Shown here one piece after another: positions 48,001-60,262 of a stretch of DNA of 64,000 nt; the first letter of the stretch is position 1; every line of letters starts with the position of its first letter. The DNA is taken from positions 235,001-299,000 of the forward strand of contig JAJTWR010000228.1 of the NCBI GenBank assembly GCA_021613335.1, given 5' to 3'. Below the pieces are notes generated by a model, which was not told the origin of the DNA, searched no databases, and worked only from the letters and a program-made list of their open reading frames with translations. Source of the DNA: Whitmania pigra (taxonomy: Eukaryota > Annelida > Clitellata > Hirudinida > Haemopidae). The translations under genes were made by a program, and so were the position numbers.

Positions 48001-48262
48001 CAGCGTGACTCCGACAAATAGACTTTCAAATGCAAGTGGAAGATCTCGCTAAAATAAGGTACACAATTATAAATAATATGATTACTCTCCTTAAGTAATA
48101 CGAACATGTGTTGATACGAACCTGAAATTGTTTGAGAAAATCCCTCAGATCAACGTAATTATTATTCCATACGAGTCTGTGAATTGGAAAGTTTGAATTT
48201 TCTTGTTCGACTTGCGATTTTCTGACATCGGCTTCGTTATTGATGAACAGTTCACTCTCCAT
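39057..48262 (-). CDS. ANKRD13: Ankyrin repeat domain-containing protein 13 (UIM-bearing type)
   Basis: ANKRD13A/B/D proteins bind Lys63-linked ubiquitin on endocytosed receptors at the plasma membrane and late endosomes. The start exon (48122-48262) reads [17 protein letters not shown] and then [10 protein letters not shown]. Ankyrin repeats follow at 47609-47744 ([20 protein letters not shown]) and 46167-46291 ([20 protein letters not shown]). The family core has [12 protein letters not shown] (46.0 kb), [12 protein letters not shown] (45.8 kb), [20 protein letters not shown] (45.6 kb), ISFER (45.0 kb), [15 protein letters not shown] (44.1 kb), EEEYFGP (43.8 kb) and [13 protein letters not shown] (40.0 kb). 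The C-terminus has ubiquitin-interacting-like helices [13 protein letters not shown] (39.7 kb), [17 protein letters not shown] and [14 protein letters not shown], so this is not the UIM-less ANKRD13C type. One intron is only 71 bp (43888-43958). The intron between 40.38 and 43.71 kb holds nested transposons. The gene is head-to-head with RGP1. Confidence 0.93.
41159..43094 (+). mobile_element. hAT DNA transposon with 8-bp target duplication
   Basis: The ends are inverted: left CAGTGATGCCGATACGTACT, right (reverse strand) CAGTGTTGCCGTAAGTACTC, both followed by repeated ACTTAAGTAC motifs. The flanking 8-mer GCTAAATC is present at 41151-41158 and 43095-43102, the target-site duplication size of the hAT superfamily. 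Inside, 42264-42908 codes for transposase remnants, with [25 protein letters not shown] and the hAT C-terminal dimerisation block [19 protein letters not shown]. The transposase is 5'-truncated and has an in-frame stop (42661) and an internal deletion, so the copy is not autonomous. It inserted into the CR1/L2-like fragment and later received another retroelement near its left end. Confidence 0.9.
41190..42130 (-). mobile_element. Second non-LTR retrotransposon fragment inside the hAT element
   Basis: A long minus-strand frame (42123 to 41326, 265 residues) starts in the RT palm at [13 protein letters not shown]. It keeps the catalytic motif [10 protein letters not shown], then [16 protein letters not shown], and ends with the CR1/jockey-like C-terminus [19 protein letters not shown] tail rich in T and TTTA at about 41195-41225 (A-rich on the element strand) marks its 3' end. 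A segment between RT and C-terminus is missing ([13 protein letters not shown] joins directly). It interrupts the left terminal region of the hAT element, so it is the youngest layer here. Confidence 0.82.
44494..44510. repeat. Poly(C) run of 17
   Basis: Seventeen consecutive C lie in an AT-rich ANKRD13 intron, followed by ATG and TAA microsatellites (44527-44640). Poly(C) of this length is rare in this window. Confidence 0.95.
46519..47237 (-). mobile_element. Tigger/pogo-like DNA transposon remnant
   Basis: The ends are inverted (left CAGTACAGGGCCAATGAGCC; right, reverse strand, CAGTAAAGGACCGTTAAACC) and both sides are flanked by TA, the target of the Tc1/mariner superfamily. A 719-bp body contains minus-strand transposase C-terminal remnants ([19 protein letters not shown] then [10 protein letters not shown]), resembling the end of Tigger transposases. 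It lies in an ANKRD13 intron and is decayed. Confidence 0.65.
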
Positions 48263-48626
48263 TTTTGCCCCTTACAACATCTACATCGTCTGCTGATCTA
48301 TTATACACAAGAATATTAGATGGATGGTGATTTATAATGAACCATCACGATCGGGGAGTAGTGAAATTGTCTTCTATAAAAAAAATTATTGTTTAAAAAT
48401 ATTTAGCTACGTACGCCGGTACCCCATAAACTTTGAGGTAATTGTCTTTTTAATCTTTTAGTAAAATCATATAAGAAAAATATTTCCGGTTTTAAAGTGT
48501 ATAAAATGTAGTAAAACGTGAAATTTAATTTAATTTAACTAAAATAATTTTATTAAATAAAAACCCAACCTGTCCTAAAAGCTGTTGTTGTTTATATCGT
48601 AAATATTTGTGCGATTTGAGCCTGAA
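48263..48626. promoter_or_regulatory. Putative bidirectional promoter ANKRD13 / RGP1
   Basis: Only 364 bp separate the two divergent start codons. Both genes act in membrane traffic. No TATA box or known element could be assigned. Confidence 0.45.
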
Positions 48627-51323
48627 ATGATTGAAGTTACCGGTCGTTTGGTCGGCGGCAGATCGGTCTTCTTAGCCGGCGAGACAATTGAATGCGAAAT
48701 TATTTTCAGGGCTATTGCCAGCAGTAAAAAGTTAGGCCTTAACAGTTTTCACTTGTAAATGCTCATGTATTTACGTTGGAAATAGTCAAACGTCTGCTTA
48801 CTAGCAGAACATTTGTTAGAATAATTATCAGAAAAATGCCTAGGGAATAAAAAAACTATGACGTTTGGTACATTCTTGCCATTATTATTTATAGCGAATA
48901 AAACAGTTAAAATGAAACAATAAAACGGTTACAGATAATGCCTAATTAGGTTCTAGTCGTAAATCATATTACCTATTTTCTGGTCTTCATTTAATTTAAT
49001 TTAATATCTTTTTTGCTAACACCACATATTCACCATTTATCATCATTGATGTAGCCATTATTCGATTTTCAATCCAAACAGGAAATCACGTTTTCCTGTA
49101 AAGTTGGCATGGGCGAGTGCTCAGATACACTGTCAATGTTCGGTGAATGAGAGCAAGGTGATGCTGGAGGATTCGATCCAGGGAAATAAGGACAAGTCGT
49201 CGACAGCTGGAAACAGTGAAACATCCTTCGTGCCCCTCAAAGGTTTGTGGAGCTTTTAATTCACGAAAAAGATGATTTTTAAGTCATTTGAAATCTTGGT
49301 GGCCGAGTGGGTTACATACGGCGGTAATGGCAACAGTCGTAATGTGTCGCGTTCGAAACCCAGCCTGCACTGCCGCCAGCGCCCTTGGGAAGGAGCGCTA
49401 TATAAATGGTTACAAGAAGCGCCTCTGACGCTATGCATATGGCGCTATATAAATGAAGTTACAATTACAATAATCGACTGTGTGCTTTGATGTAATCTTC
49501 TGAAATTATGGCCATCGGCTTCAGCTTATGCTGAATGCGGCCATTGTAGCCATTACGATAATCGTGGCTTTTGTAATCATCAGGTGAGAAAGGTGCTACA
49601 GTGTACTCAAGTAAGCCATCCATCTTGTTTTGTGATGTCATGCTCAGCCCTGGGGATTCTCATGCATGTAAGTGTTACCTTAATCCATTATCATCATTGT
49701 ACTTATTATTTATTGTAACCCAATCAGATCAGTACAAAGAGACTCTGCCTTTTGACCTGTCACCCTCATACAGGGGCAGTTGTCTCAAGTATTCTTACAA
49801 GGTCACTATAGGCACTCAGAAGGTTGGGTGCCCCATAAAACTGCTCAGGATACCCTTCCGGGTGCTCGTCGTACCAGGTTGATTGCTCTTATTAGTGGTG
49901 ATGATAAACATGATGGCTTTTGTTAATGTTAATAAATGCTGGTTGTGAACTAAGGCCTTTGCCTAATCGATCAAATAAGTTTGATTTCTCACGGTACCAG
50001 GAGTCGAGAGTCTGTTGAATGTGGTGGAAGATGGCAGTGATGACTGTCGCCCCACAAACCCATTTTACCAAGCCACTCCGAAGCAGAGTTCGGTCGTCGA
50101 CCTCGCCATGGAGAGCCTTCAGCATCTGACTTGCCGGAAAAACCCCGGTTGGTTATTGTTGTTATAGTGACACTTGTAATCATGGTAATGATTGTGGTTA
50201 TGGTGATGCCTGCAGTTATGGTGATGATTGTGGTTATGACTGTTTCACAGACTTCGTCATCTTTCAACATTATTTAGTTTATTTAATGAGAATGTTTATA
50301 AACTCACAGCATGTTCATCACAATAACCATGAAAAATATCATCACCGTCCCTCTAGTCATTACATAATCATTGGTAACCTATTACCTTGCTTATTATAGG
50401 CTTCTTTAGCGTGACAAACAAGCTCGGTCAGGTGGCCGAGTTCTGCCTGTTCAAGCAGGCGTTCCGCTTGGGCGACGACGTGGTCGGCATCTGTGATTTC
50501 ACGAACGCTCAAGTGAAATGCGTCCAGGTGGGTTGTTTTTTTTTGTTTAAAAATATAAGAAAAATACAATTAGTAAGTAAAATTTAGGATATTCACGAAA
50601 TGTTGTCTCCCATCCTAGTCATTCAATTGAGCTTTGATTTGATAATGAACAATAATAAATGAATGACTAATTAAACTTTGAATAAACACTTCTAATTATC
50701 TCCCGAAAACAAAATAGTTCTCAGTGACCCTGCAATGCGAGGAGCAGCTTTTAAATGGCTGCAAGTCGAGGTCGTCCACGGGGAGGTTCAAGGACTCATT
50801 CGACCCCTCCGTGGCCTCGTTCGGGAGGCACGAGGAGTTTTGCCTCAACACGGGAAGGACGCACGTTACCGTGCCCATTCCGCTCACTGCCACTCCTGCC
50901 TTCATGACGGACCACAGTGAGTAGAATGATGATGGTGATGAGCATGATAATATAATTGATGATTGTAATGTCATGGTAAGATTCTAATGAATTAAAATAT
51001 CATTGTAATGAATGGATGAAGAATTCCATGATAATGCAATGCTGTTGATGTTTTCACATTTATTTATTATCGCCATGCCAACTACTATTCATTACTTTAC
51101 TTCTCCAGTCTCCGTTCGGTGGCGTCTGCATTTCGAGTTCATGACTTTGACGACCATTCCCAAAGAGCGACCGGACCATGACGAAGAACTTTCCTGGAAC
51201 GCCCCCTCCCATTTGGACGTGGAAGCCATGGTTTGGGACCTCCCTATCAAGGTTTATGCCACTAACCCATCCTTCATCAATAAGGTTTCGGTGCTAAACC
51301 ACGAGGCAGCCACTATACTCTGA
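48627..51323 (+). CDS. RGP1: RAB6A-GEF complex partner protein 2 (RGP1)
   Basis: Eight exons with exact phase (48627-48730, 49082-49242, 49584-49667, 49728-49877, 50001-50147, 50400-50527, 50718-50916, 51109-51323) encode 395 residues; the human protein has 391. RGP1 is an arrestin-fold protein that pairs with RIC1 to activate Rab6 at the Golgi. Matching blocks are MIEVTGRL...VFLAGETIECEI, KLAWASAQIHCQC, SKPSILFCDVMLSPGDSHA, YRGSCLKYSYKVTIGTQKV, CPIKLLRIPFRVLVVPG, FRLGDDVVGICDF, HVTVPIPLTATPAF, VRWRLHFEFMT and VWDLPIKVYATNP. The stop is TGA at 51321-51323. Intron 2 carries a tRNA-derived SINE. It is head-to-head with ANKRD13 and convergent with the first FUT8-type gene. Confidence 0.95.
49296..49470 (+). 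mobile_element. tRNA-derived SINE
   Basis: The 5' part resembles a class II (Leu/Ser-type) tRNA: an A-box-like GGTGGCCGAGTGG near 49298-49310 and a B-box GTTCGAAACC at 49351-49360, spaced as in an internal Pol III promoter. The tail holds GCGCTATATAAATG twice (about 49407 and 49442), then an A-rich end. A related tail occurs in the eIF4G intron (27338-27400). It does not fold to a functional tRNA by eye. Confidence 0.7.
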
Positions 51324-53773
51324 CGTGAATCGGTCGACTTGCAGAAAGCAAAATCAAAATGGCAGGGATTCAACATTGTTTGATTGTTGTTGTGCTCACA
51401 CGTGCTAATGAGTTTATGTAAAATGGGGTTCATATGAATCTGTTTCACCACCACGTACATCCTCGCCAGCATCACCTCACTCAGTTATTCAATTTTGAAT
51501 TAATTTTTTACTATGCCGCTTCTCGGACCGGGAGAAGCATCTGAATGTTCCTATTATTAATTTAATAATAGTAAATAATTAGTCGTCCTTTATTTCCGGC
51601 AACCGTTTAGTTAATTCTACCGTTTCATTCATAACCATCAACTTCCAAACCTGCCTGATGTTTTACAGCACTTTCTGCTTTGTTGAAGAGGATTGTCTTG
51701 TACTTGTCATCACAAACAAACACACATGTGACGCTTTACCATGTTTCCCTGTCGTTCATTTTTTTAACATTTCAATCAGCACGTAGATTTAACTTGTAAA
51801 TGGTTTTTTGTAAATAACTGATTATTGTATTAATAACTGATTGTTTTATTATATTAATAATTGTTTGTTTTATCGCATTTGGACATTCGTGAGCTGCATT
51901 CACTGTACCAATGTAATGTAATGCATCCTGTGTTTTAATATGTTCATCGGTGCTAGTGTTACTGATATATCCGAGAATGCATTTAATTGATTTTAATGCC
52001 ACTAATGTGCTTAACTGATACTGATGCATTCAAGAATGTCTTTAATTAATGCAAATGTTGCTAATGTTGAGAAGGTGTTTAAATTATTTTAATGTTTTTA
52101 ATTGGTGCAAATGTAACTAATGTATTCTGGGACATGCTTAACTCTGGGCAGTTGTAATAATTTATTCCATCCGACGGCATTTAGAGCTGCTGATAAGTGA
52201 CAGTTGACCGAACAAGCAGTCTTAAATAGACTGTTTAAGGTACGGAAAATGTTATGTTAACAACAATGTGCATGGAGGTCTGCATCGGCGGTTCTTCAAT
52301 TTCGGCAAACGGCGCTGCAGATGATGACGTCAACACCATGATGAGCCTTGCGATCTGAGCATGTTCATTTCTAAAGAAAATAAAAGTTGAAAGAATCCCC
52401 AGTTATCGATCTGACAACAACAATTTGATCCGACAGCAGCAACTTTTCGAGGCGCACTCCTTGAAGCAAACTGAATGTGATGTAAGGTTTGGCGACACAA
52501 ACAACTGCGACATGACACCCCGTCATAATAGCCCGGCGACAAAATAGTCCCGTCAAAACAGCACCATCAAAACATAAAACTCATTTCATTTAATCAAATT
52601 TGAAATCAGTTATCGGTTAATGTCTTCAACTCATATAAAATTTTTTTTTATAAAGATACGTTGACGGGGATGTTTTGTCGCTGGGCTATTTTGACGGGTC
52701 ACCCTGCGACATCATTATGACGCGCAAATGATGCTGAGACAGCGTCACTCATTAAATAATAATAAATATAACAACGCAACAATGATGCTCTGAATCCCTC
52801 AAATACCTCAAGGACCAATTAATCGGCTGACCGGCAATAACAGTTTGAATTAAGATTTGATTTGGAACAACAAAAAGAAAGGTGTGCCGATGTTTCTGCA
52901 ATGACTTGTTAACTTCCTAACTGTGTCAATAATGCTTGACATTAACGAAATCAAACAAATCATAAACTTGCTTCTGTTACCATGGTGACTCTCCTAACAC
53001 AAGCAAAACAGTTCTCTGAATACCAGTGCATTCTTACAGCGTCTTTCACTAGTGATGACAAGAAAAACAAAAAACAAACAAAACATTAAATTTACAAAAA
53101 ATAAAACCTCATATCTTTATTAAGAAGTCCACATCACGCATCTCCAGATTGCAATCTTCGATGCAATGAAATCAACCAAGAATTGGGCACAAAACAAAAA
53201 TCTAATCATTTGATTGGACGGTTGCATGGTCACAGCTACCAAAAAGGAGAGGTTCTAACTCGTGGAAATGAGGAGGTAGTCGGGAAGGCGGAGTTACAAT
53301 CTTGGAGCAGAAATGGAAGAAAGTTCAAAATAAAAAAATTAAATCATGGCTCAAAAACAATGCAACACTCTAAGTATTATAACGCCCAAGTTGCTCACAT
53401 CAATGAGCATCAACATAAATATGTTAAAAGACATGCAGCATCAACAGTACCGCTTTGAAAGTACTAGTTACCACGATGAGGACAAATGTCATCGATTGCA
53501 TTACTTAATGTTTTTCTCGGTCATTGATCTTAACCGCGTTTAAATCATGATCTGACATTTGAACGTTTTAATGAGTTGCAGAAACCTTACGTGAAGAATG
53601 TTACATAAATAAGTAATGATTATTACATCATTATACAATTATATCCAATACTTAAATGGTTAATCGGCTAAACTATATTAAGAATGTGAGGAATGCTTTA
53701 GGGATCCACACCACCAAATGCGACCATGTAACCATTCGATCGGCCAAACGTTGGTAATGCCTCATTGCGAGGG
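51324..53773. other. Convergent intergenic region RGP1 / FUT8-like A
   Basis: About 2.4 kb holds the two 3' UTRs. It includes the short inverted-repeat element at 52514-52704. Open frames at 53183-53458 and nearby have no family similarity and look like chance frames. Confidence 0.4.
52514..52704. mobile_element. MITE-like inverted-repeat element, copy 1
   Basis: This is a 191-bp element with about 45-bp imperfect terminal inverted repeats built from CCCGTCAtAATAGCCCgGCG and its complement. It is flanked by the exact 8-mer TGCGACAT at 52506-52513 and 52705-52712. It has no coding capacity. The same family occurs at 62364-62630. Confidence 0.82.
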
Positions 53774-56700
53774 TCATGTCTTTGACGACCTATGACCCTC
53801 GTTGTCACCTGCTGGACTAGCCGAGGGGATCATCTGTAGATGCACTGGGCCGGGCGTGTTGGCGATCCCTGGTTTGTCATCCACGGGGTCAACCGACGAG
53901 ATGGACGAGCGGTTTGACCTCGCGGCAGAAAAATAATCGTCAAAGACCAGAAACTCCGCGACGTCCAACTTCTCAAGGACTTTGAAAGAAGGGTAAAGAC
54001 CTCTCTTGCTGATGGAATTCCCCATTGAGAATCCATTCCAGTGGTTTCCAGCCACCTTGATGTGGTCCCCTTTTTGCAGGTCGAGCTGGGCGTCGTTCCT
54101 TGCCTTGTGGTCCAATCGGGCGACTTGGGTGTGTCCGAGCTGTCCCCCGAAGTAGTAGATGTCGTCCAATGAGGTGAAGCGATTGGAAGCATCACCATGC
54201 ATGGTCTGCATGAGTTCATAAGCCAGCCTGCACACCTAAGCATTTGTAGCAGTATTATGATAACAGTTGTAAGACTTAATTATCATAATATATAATACAT
54301 CAATTAATTTAGTAATTGTAATTGTCACGAATACCAGTTACAACACTTAATTAGATTTTTAAAATGCGACCATTCATTTACTACTTTAATATTTGACTAT
54401 TGTCATTAAATAATTAAATAATTAAGCAATTCTTACCTGTGAGGAAAAGGTGCAGACGAGGTGGTCGCACATGGATAGGAAGTAAACGTCAAGGATGACT
54501 GCCCTCAGTGAGACTTCAGAGTAACGAGAAGACAACGACGCAGTCTCAGAAAACTCCTTGTTGCCGTAAACAATATAATTGGGGCATCTGTAATTAAAGA
54601 GCAATTAAAATTTGTTTTTAAAAACCAATGGCTTTTAATTAAAATAAATTATTTTATGGAAATTTGATTTATTTTTAAAAACTAATAGCAGTTAATTCAA
54701 TTACAATTTTATGGAAAATTGCAGAAATTTAGCAACGCAGGCTTCATAGCTTTACACTTCGTTGAACAACCGATGCTGAACTAACCTCGTTGCCACTTCG
54801 GTGAAAACATTTGGATCGTCCGAGGCCATGTAAATGGCTCGGTTGAAAGGGCTCGACCTTCCGAGGTCAATTCTGTCGAAATACCTCTCCACGTGGCTCA
54901 TGTATTCGTCCAGTGAGTGGAAGGCAGCTTCGGCAGCCACTTTATCGGTCCTTCTGATGTGCACCCTGTAAACAATATGTATATATATATAACAAACTGA
55001 TGTGTAAATTACTACTTATATATGCATGAAGTTAGGATATCTGACAAAAACATAATACCCACAACTCAGTGAAAACATTTAAATGCAATTATATACCAAT
55101 GTCAAAATCATCAAACATTGGTTTGAATGATGGCTGAAAATGATTCAATCGATTCACAAATATTTGCACAGCAAAACATCAACATTAACAACATCATCAA
55201 CAGAATGTTGTTCTCACCCAACAACACCCCTGCCACTCATAAATCTGAGCTTCTCCTGATTCTCCTTGATCACTTCACTGAGGTAGGGTTGTGGGCGAAG
55301 CAAGTAGCCCACCATTTGTCCTGCCCACCAGGCAAAAGGATCCCCGTGCAGTCTGGTCAGGCGTTCGGAGATTTGCCTCGGTACAGCCAAAGGCAGGAAG
55401 TCCGGTCTCGGGGAGATGACGTCGATGATGGGGAGGAGAACGACCCGAGACTTCTCGTGGTCAGCTGATGGAATTATTAAATGTGCAAAAACCTTTAGCT
55501 TACTTTCATTCGTTCATTTAAATAGCTTTGGTTGTGATGAATTGTCGTGCGCGTTATTAATGGTCCCGTTGTATAATCATAATATTACGTTTGACGATCA
55601 ATTTCATTGATTTTTTTGATGAATGAGGAAAATCTTAAAATCGATGAAACGTCTCAAACATCCCCTTAATGAATGGCTGAAGCTCAAGTCAACAGCTTCT
55701 GAAAAACCAACATCACACATCCCCAAATTCCAACCTCATTCTATTGACAGGTTAAAGTTCACTTCCCATCACCCCTTTACCCACCTCCCCAAAGTTATGC
55801 CATCCCCCTCGACCCACCTGACCACTGAACGGCGCCCGACGCGTGACTCGCGTCGCAGGTCCTGCTCGGCGGAACGAAGAACTTGTTCCAGCCGTCGTCG
55901 AGGTAACGCCACACCTTGGAGTCGATGACGAGCGTCCTGTTGGTGGCGACGGAGGTGACGAGGCAGAAGACCAGGTGGTGCACTTGGCAGCCGAAGCCGC
56001 ATCCCTTGCCGAGGTTGCACAGGAGCAGACGACTCTGGGAGCAGTTGAGCGGGTTCTGCATAAAATATAAACGAATTGTCATCTTCGTTTACGAGTTACT
56101 GTTGTCGTTATTCAGAGTACCTATTTATAATTCAATAATTCTGAAGTAATAGTAACTAGTAACGGCAATTAACGATAATGTTACGAGTCGATGTTATCGT
56201 TTTAACTTAAAGTTTGGATTCGTTCGAAACAGTATCACTGACACGGCGATAATCATTATCATCAATATCACTGTGGACGACAGTTGATCAAAACAACAAA
56301 GGATGATTTTATGAAAACAATCGTCATTAAATACTTAATTAATCTAATTAAGAAATATTTTGCACTAGATTAGTTTTGAGTGTAGATAATGGATGGAGTA
56401 TATTTATAGATAATAAAATGTTGATAAATTGTGACTTGCAATGACACAAAAAGTTGCATTCGATGATCCGCAACCCACCTGCACCATTTCCAGAACATCG
56501 TGCACCACTTTGGAAAGTTCTCGCGATTCCCTGAGACGCCACTCGTCAGTTCCATTCACCGAGGACAGAAGTTCGAGGTCGTTGGAAGTGACGCTGTGAG
56601 CAGACGACATTTGGCATTCAACGAACAACATTTCACATGTCGACACACTCAACATTCAAATTCATTTTCAGATCAACATCAACTGTCTGTTCAACTGAAG

Positions 56701-59091
56701 ACATCAATGACAACTTATAACAATACAATACAATAAATTAATAGATGACGGCACAGATCACCATAAAACACTGCTAAACATCAATAACTGCAAACAACTA
56801 TCTGACAACCCAACTCTTTTTAACTGACACAAAAACACTGCTAAACATCAATAACTGCAAACAACTATCTGACAACCCAACTCTTTTTAATTGACACAAA
56901 AACACTGCTAAACATCAATAACTGCAAACAACTATCTGATAACCCAACTCTTTTTAATTGACACAATGCCCACCTGTAGTACTCAAACATGTCCTGAACG
57001 ACCTCGTCGATTTTCTTTGCCAACGAATCAGGGTCCGATTTGACGGCCTTCTTGATGGACTTGAGTTGGTCGCGGACGAAGAGCCACGTTTCTCTCACGT
57101 CCGTCGATACTCGTCTCCGTAGCACCTCGTGATCCTTGCTGGGCTCGACAACTGTGACGACAATTAACATGTTTGAGTTGTTGTACGATGAATATGTTTG
57201 TGTGATCGTGATAATGATGAGGTAAAATGATAAAAAATATATATTTGTGGTGATAATGATGGTAAAGATAACAATGATAATGAATACATTTGCATGACAC
57301 CACAAGCATCAGGTGTAATTAATCTTTTAGTACCATTTTCTTAAAGCACTTTGGTTCTATTAGGTCCAGTGGTGATGATGATGATGATGATGATGATGAT
57401 AGCTAAGTACTATGGAAGTTATAATAAGTATAATGAAATTATGATTATGCTTTGAAGTGACAGTGACACAATAAAATTATGGTGCTGTTGACACTGAATT
57501 CTCATTGGAATATCGAAGAGGGAAGCTATAACTGTAACTGCAAATGATAAGAAAGATGACGACGATGCTGATGATGATGATGATGGTGGTGACTAACAAG
57601 GTTGATCCTGACCTCACCTCTAACAATCTCCAGGTGTCCACCATGACTTTCCTCCATCCCCTCCTCATTTCTTCTGTCTTTGGCCCTTTGGTTAAGTTAG
57701 AAGATGATCATCATCACCATCTTGCATGAGGATGATGATAACGAAACATTAATGATCAACAGTACAACAAACATCAAGAGTTCAGCTATAACGATTGGTT
57801 TGCCATCTGTTCTTTAGTCTGTTCTTAATCATGGCCTTAGGATCGTTATCATCACAACATTAAGGACGGTATTGTTGTCGTATTTGAAAACAAATACAAA
57901 TGCTTTCTTAAATGTCAGGATATTGAATGTTAATTAATTCTAAATTTCATTAAAATGACATTTGCTAACATTTAAAAAGATAATGAATTCTTATAAATGT
58001 TGTCAGTTTTTTTCATCATCATTATTATTATCATTATAAATATTAACATTCAATTACATGATAATTAAATACATCAACATCACCACCAACACCATGCACC
58101 TACATGTTCCGAACTTGTTCTGAGAGCCTGGCGTTTTCCTCATTTACTCTTTCCAGCTCAGCCAAAGCCTTCTTGAGGAGGTTGTTATGGTCGCTCGACG
58201 ATGTGGAACCCCAGCCTCCTCCGGACGAGTTGTTGACGGTGAATGTCATGTAAACCATGGAAAGGATCCAGACCAATAAGAGGACGATGGCGATGTACTT
58301 GGTTTTCACCAACATGTTTTTGTTCTGCACAGATAGCAGTAAGAGCCTAGACAATGGTGGCACTAGTGATCGTGGTAGAAATACATGCGATGGTGACGAT
58401 TACAAACAACGAGGACAGTGGAAATGTTGTGGAGTGATGTGAATGGCTTTACACATATTTATATTTAATTCTGCATGTATGAATATTAGACTCAATCGAA
58501 AAGCAATATACCGTAAGTCGGTATAGAGTTTATATTTTAAAAATCAATGACGCTTTCAGAAGCGCCACAGGTTAAAATAAATTTCTCGTTTGAGAAAATT
58601 TCAATTTACCGGCGCCTTATTGAAACTGTGCCTTGTAGATTTGTAAGCAGATAAATTTATAAAAAAAAATAATTTTAAAACAAAGGACGCCTTTAGTGTT
58701 CTGAGCAGCAGCCTGCGACGACCACATCAAATTTTGTAAACAGTGTTACGCGTACATGTTGACGGTCAAAAGTTAATCGTTGTTATGCCAGTTTTTTCTA
58801 ATCATATTACTGGTATACATCACTGTTGTTATTATTATTATTATTAAAATTATCTTGTATTGAAAATACTTTACTGTGGTTACACAACTCTAACAATATA
58901 TCGAGAAACAAGAACACGCAATATGGTTACACTATACCTTTTAGCCAGAGCCATTTAATCAGTTTATATTAACGATAAGGATAAGAGTCGTCTGTAGTGA
59001 TTAAATTTGCAACAAGTGCAAGAAATGCAGACATACAAGATCTAATTGTATTTAAATGCAACAATTTATTACTTACCTCGCCAGTCAGCAT
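53774..59091 (-). CDS. FUT8: Alpha-(1,6)-fucosyltransferase, FUT8-like copy A
   Basis: FUT8 is a Golgi type II membrane enzyme that transfers fucose from GDP-fucose to the innermost GlcNAc of N-glycans. The N-terminus is [20 protein letters not shown] (Met at 58314), a signal anchor followed by a coiled coil. The exon opens 10 nt upstream of this Met, and a 5-codon exon (59077-59091, MLTGE) joins in frame, so the true start may be 59091. Later exons: [19 protein letters not shown] (57.1 kb), DLELLSS (56.5 kb), [15 protein letters not shown] (56.0 kb), [20 protein letters not shown] (55.3 kb), [15 protein letters not shown] with ASDDP (54.8-54.97 kb), [12 protein letters not shown] and CTFSSQ (54.5 kb), and the SH3-like domain ([33 protein letters not shown]; 54.0-54.2 kb). 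The GDP-fucose-binding HxRRTDK motif and the key Asp and Ser positions are intact. A Ser-rich tail of about 50 residues after the SH3 domain is absent from copy B. Confidence 0.92.
56768..56968. repeat. 67-bp tandem repeat (three units)
   Basis: Units begin at 56768, 56835 and 56902 with ACACTGCTAAACATCAATAA and differ by only one or two bases. The last unit abuts the splice donor of a FUT8-like A exon at about 56971. Confidence 0.92.
57373..57399. repeat. (GAT)n microsatellite
   Basis: A run of nine GAT units in a FUT8-like A intron; one of many ATC/GAT runs in this window. Confidence 0.9.
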
Positions 59092-60262
59092 AGCTCCTTT
59101 CTTAGTTTGCAATTAAGTCCCACATGCGTACACCAGTTGCCTCATACAATTACAGATACCGAACAGCTATCATTGATGTTGACTCTTTTATACTTTGGGA
59201 CCAGATACATGTACAGGTGTAAATAATATTTATTTATTGAATTTTAAAATTAACGAAATTAAAAGTGATACGATTTACTCTAATGATACTTAACGGAAAT
59301 TGATCGAGGATCATTATTGATTCTTAAACTTTTAAACAGCCAAATTTAAAAATCGCGGTATTAACCTAAAAGATAACTCAAGTCCTTGTGAATTCGATCA
59401 ATCGAAACAATCAATTTTTTTTTAAATATATCTAAAATTCAATATCTGAATATCACTCCAGACAGGAGGTTTGTCATTGACATTAGCTGAGATAGGTCCA
59501 GTAAATAATAGGCTATCAATATCAATCATTGTACTTTGGGTTGATGCCAATAATAATCCGTTAAGGTAATGTAGAGTGCCAGTGATAAACAATAATAAAA
59601 ACACAGCGCATGGAATAGTTGGTAGTTGAGAAATCTCCCAGTAGTTCAAATAAATGAAAATTCACAAGCATTTACGGCTGCACCAACCGACAACAACGTG
59701 CTGCCACGTGATCTCAATTAATGGCCTTCACGGATTCAATTTGCTTAAATTAAATTAGAGTGCATAACGTCCTACTGGATCAATCGTCGAAACAGCGATT
59801 TATTGTAACCTTCGTTGAATTAACTTTTGAGTGACTTTAAATCCACCAGTGAGCCTAACAGATATTACAGCAGAGAAACCATTTTTAGAATTTACCGACT
59901 AAGATAAGCAATTTGAAGTTAGGACAAATTCGCCAAAAATATACATTAAAAGAAGATTTTATTCAATTCTTAAATGAATCCTAGAATCACATTAAACTAT
60001 TTGCAAAAATCGAATGAAATTAAAATAGACATTAGTCATTAATTAATTTGTTCCTTCATTTCTGAGTCACCCGGAGTAGTGGCATTGTAGTTTACAACTG
60101 TAACCATGGTATCATTAAGAAATGTCAAAACCTAACAACAGCAACAAAGTGATACGAACGAGAGGCAAGTAACGGACATTACAGTAAGAATGTTAATAAA
60201 GTAACTTAATTATAATTAAACACACAATTCATAAACCGGCACATGATCATCACATATGATTT
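59092..60262. other. Spacer between the two FUT8-like genes
   Basis: This 1.17 kb stretch holds the promoter region of copy A and the 3' UTR of copy B. No gene, repeat or recognised site was seen. Confidence 0.4.

Noticed and set aside
49296..49370. Possible functional tRNA gene
   Set aside because: A- and B-boxes are present but the acceptor and anticodon stems do not pair by eye, and the sequence continues into a SINE tail.
53183..53458. 91-codon open frame downstream of FUT8-like A
   Set aside because: No similarity or domain, AT-rich intergenic composition, and it lies in the expected 3' UTR region.
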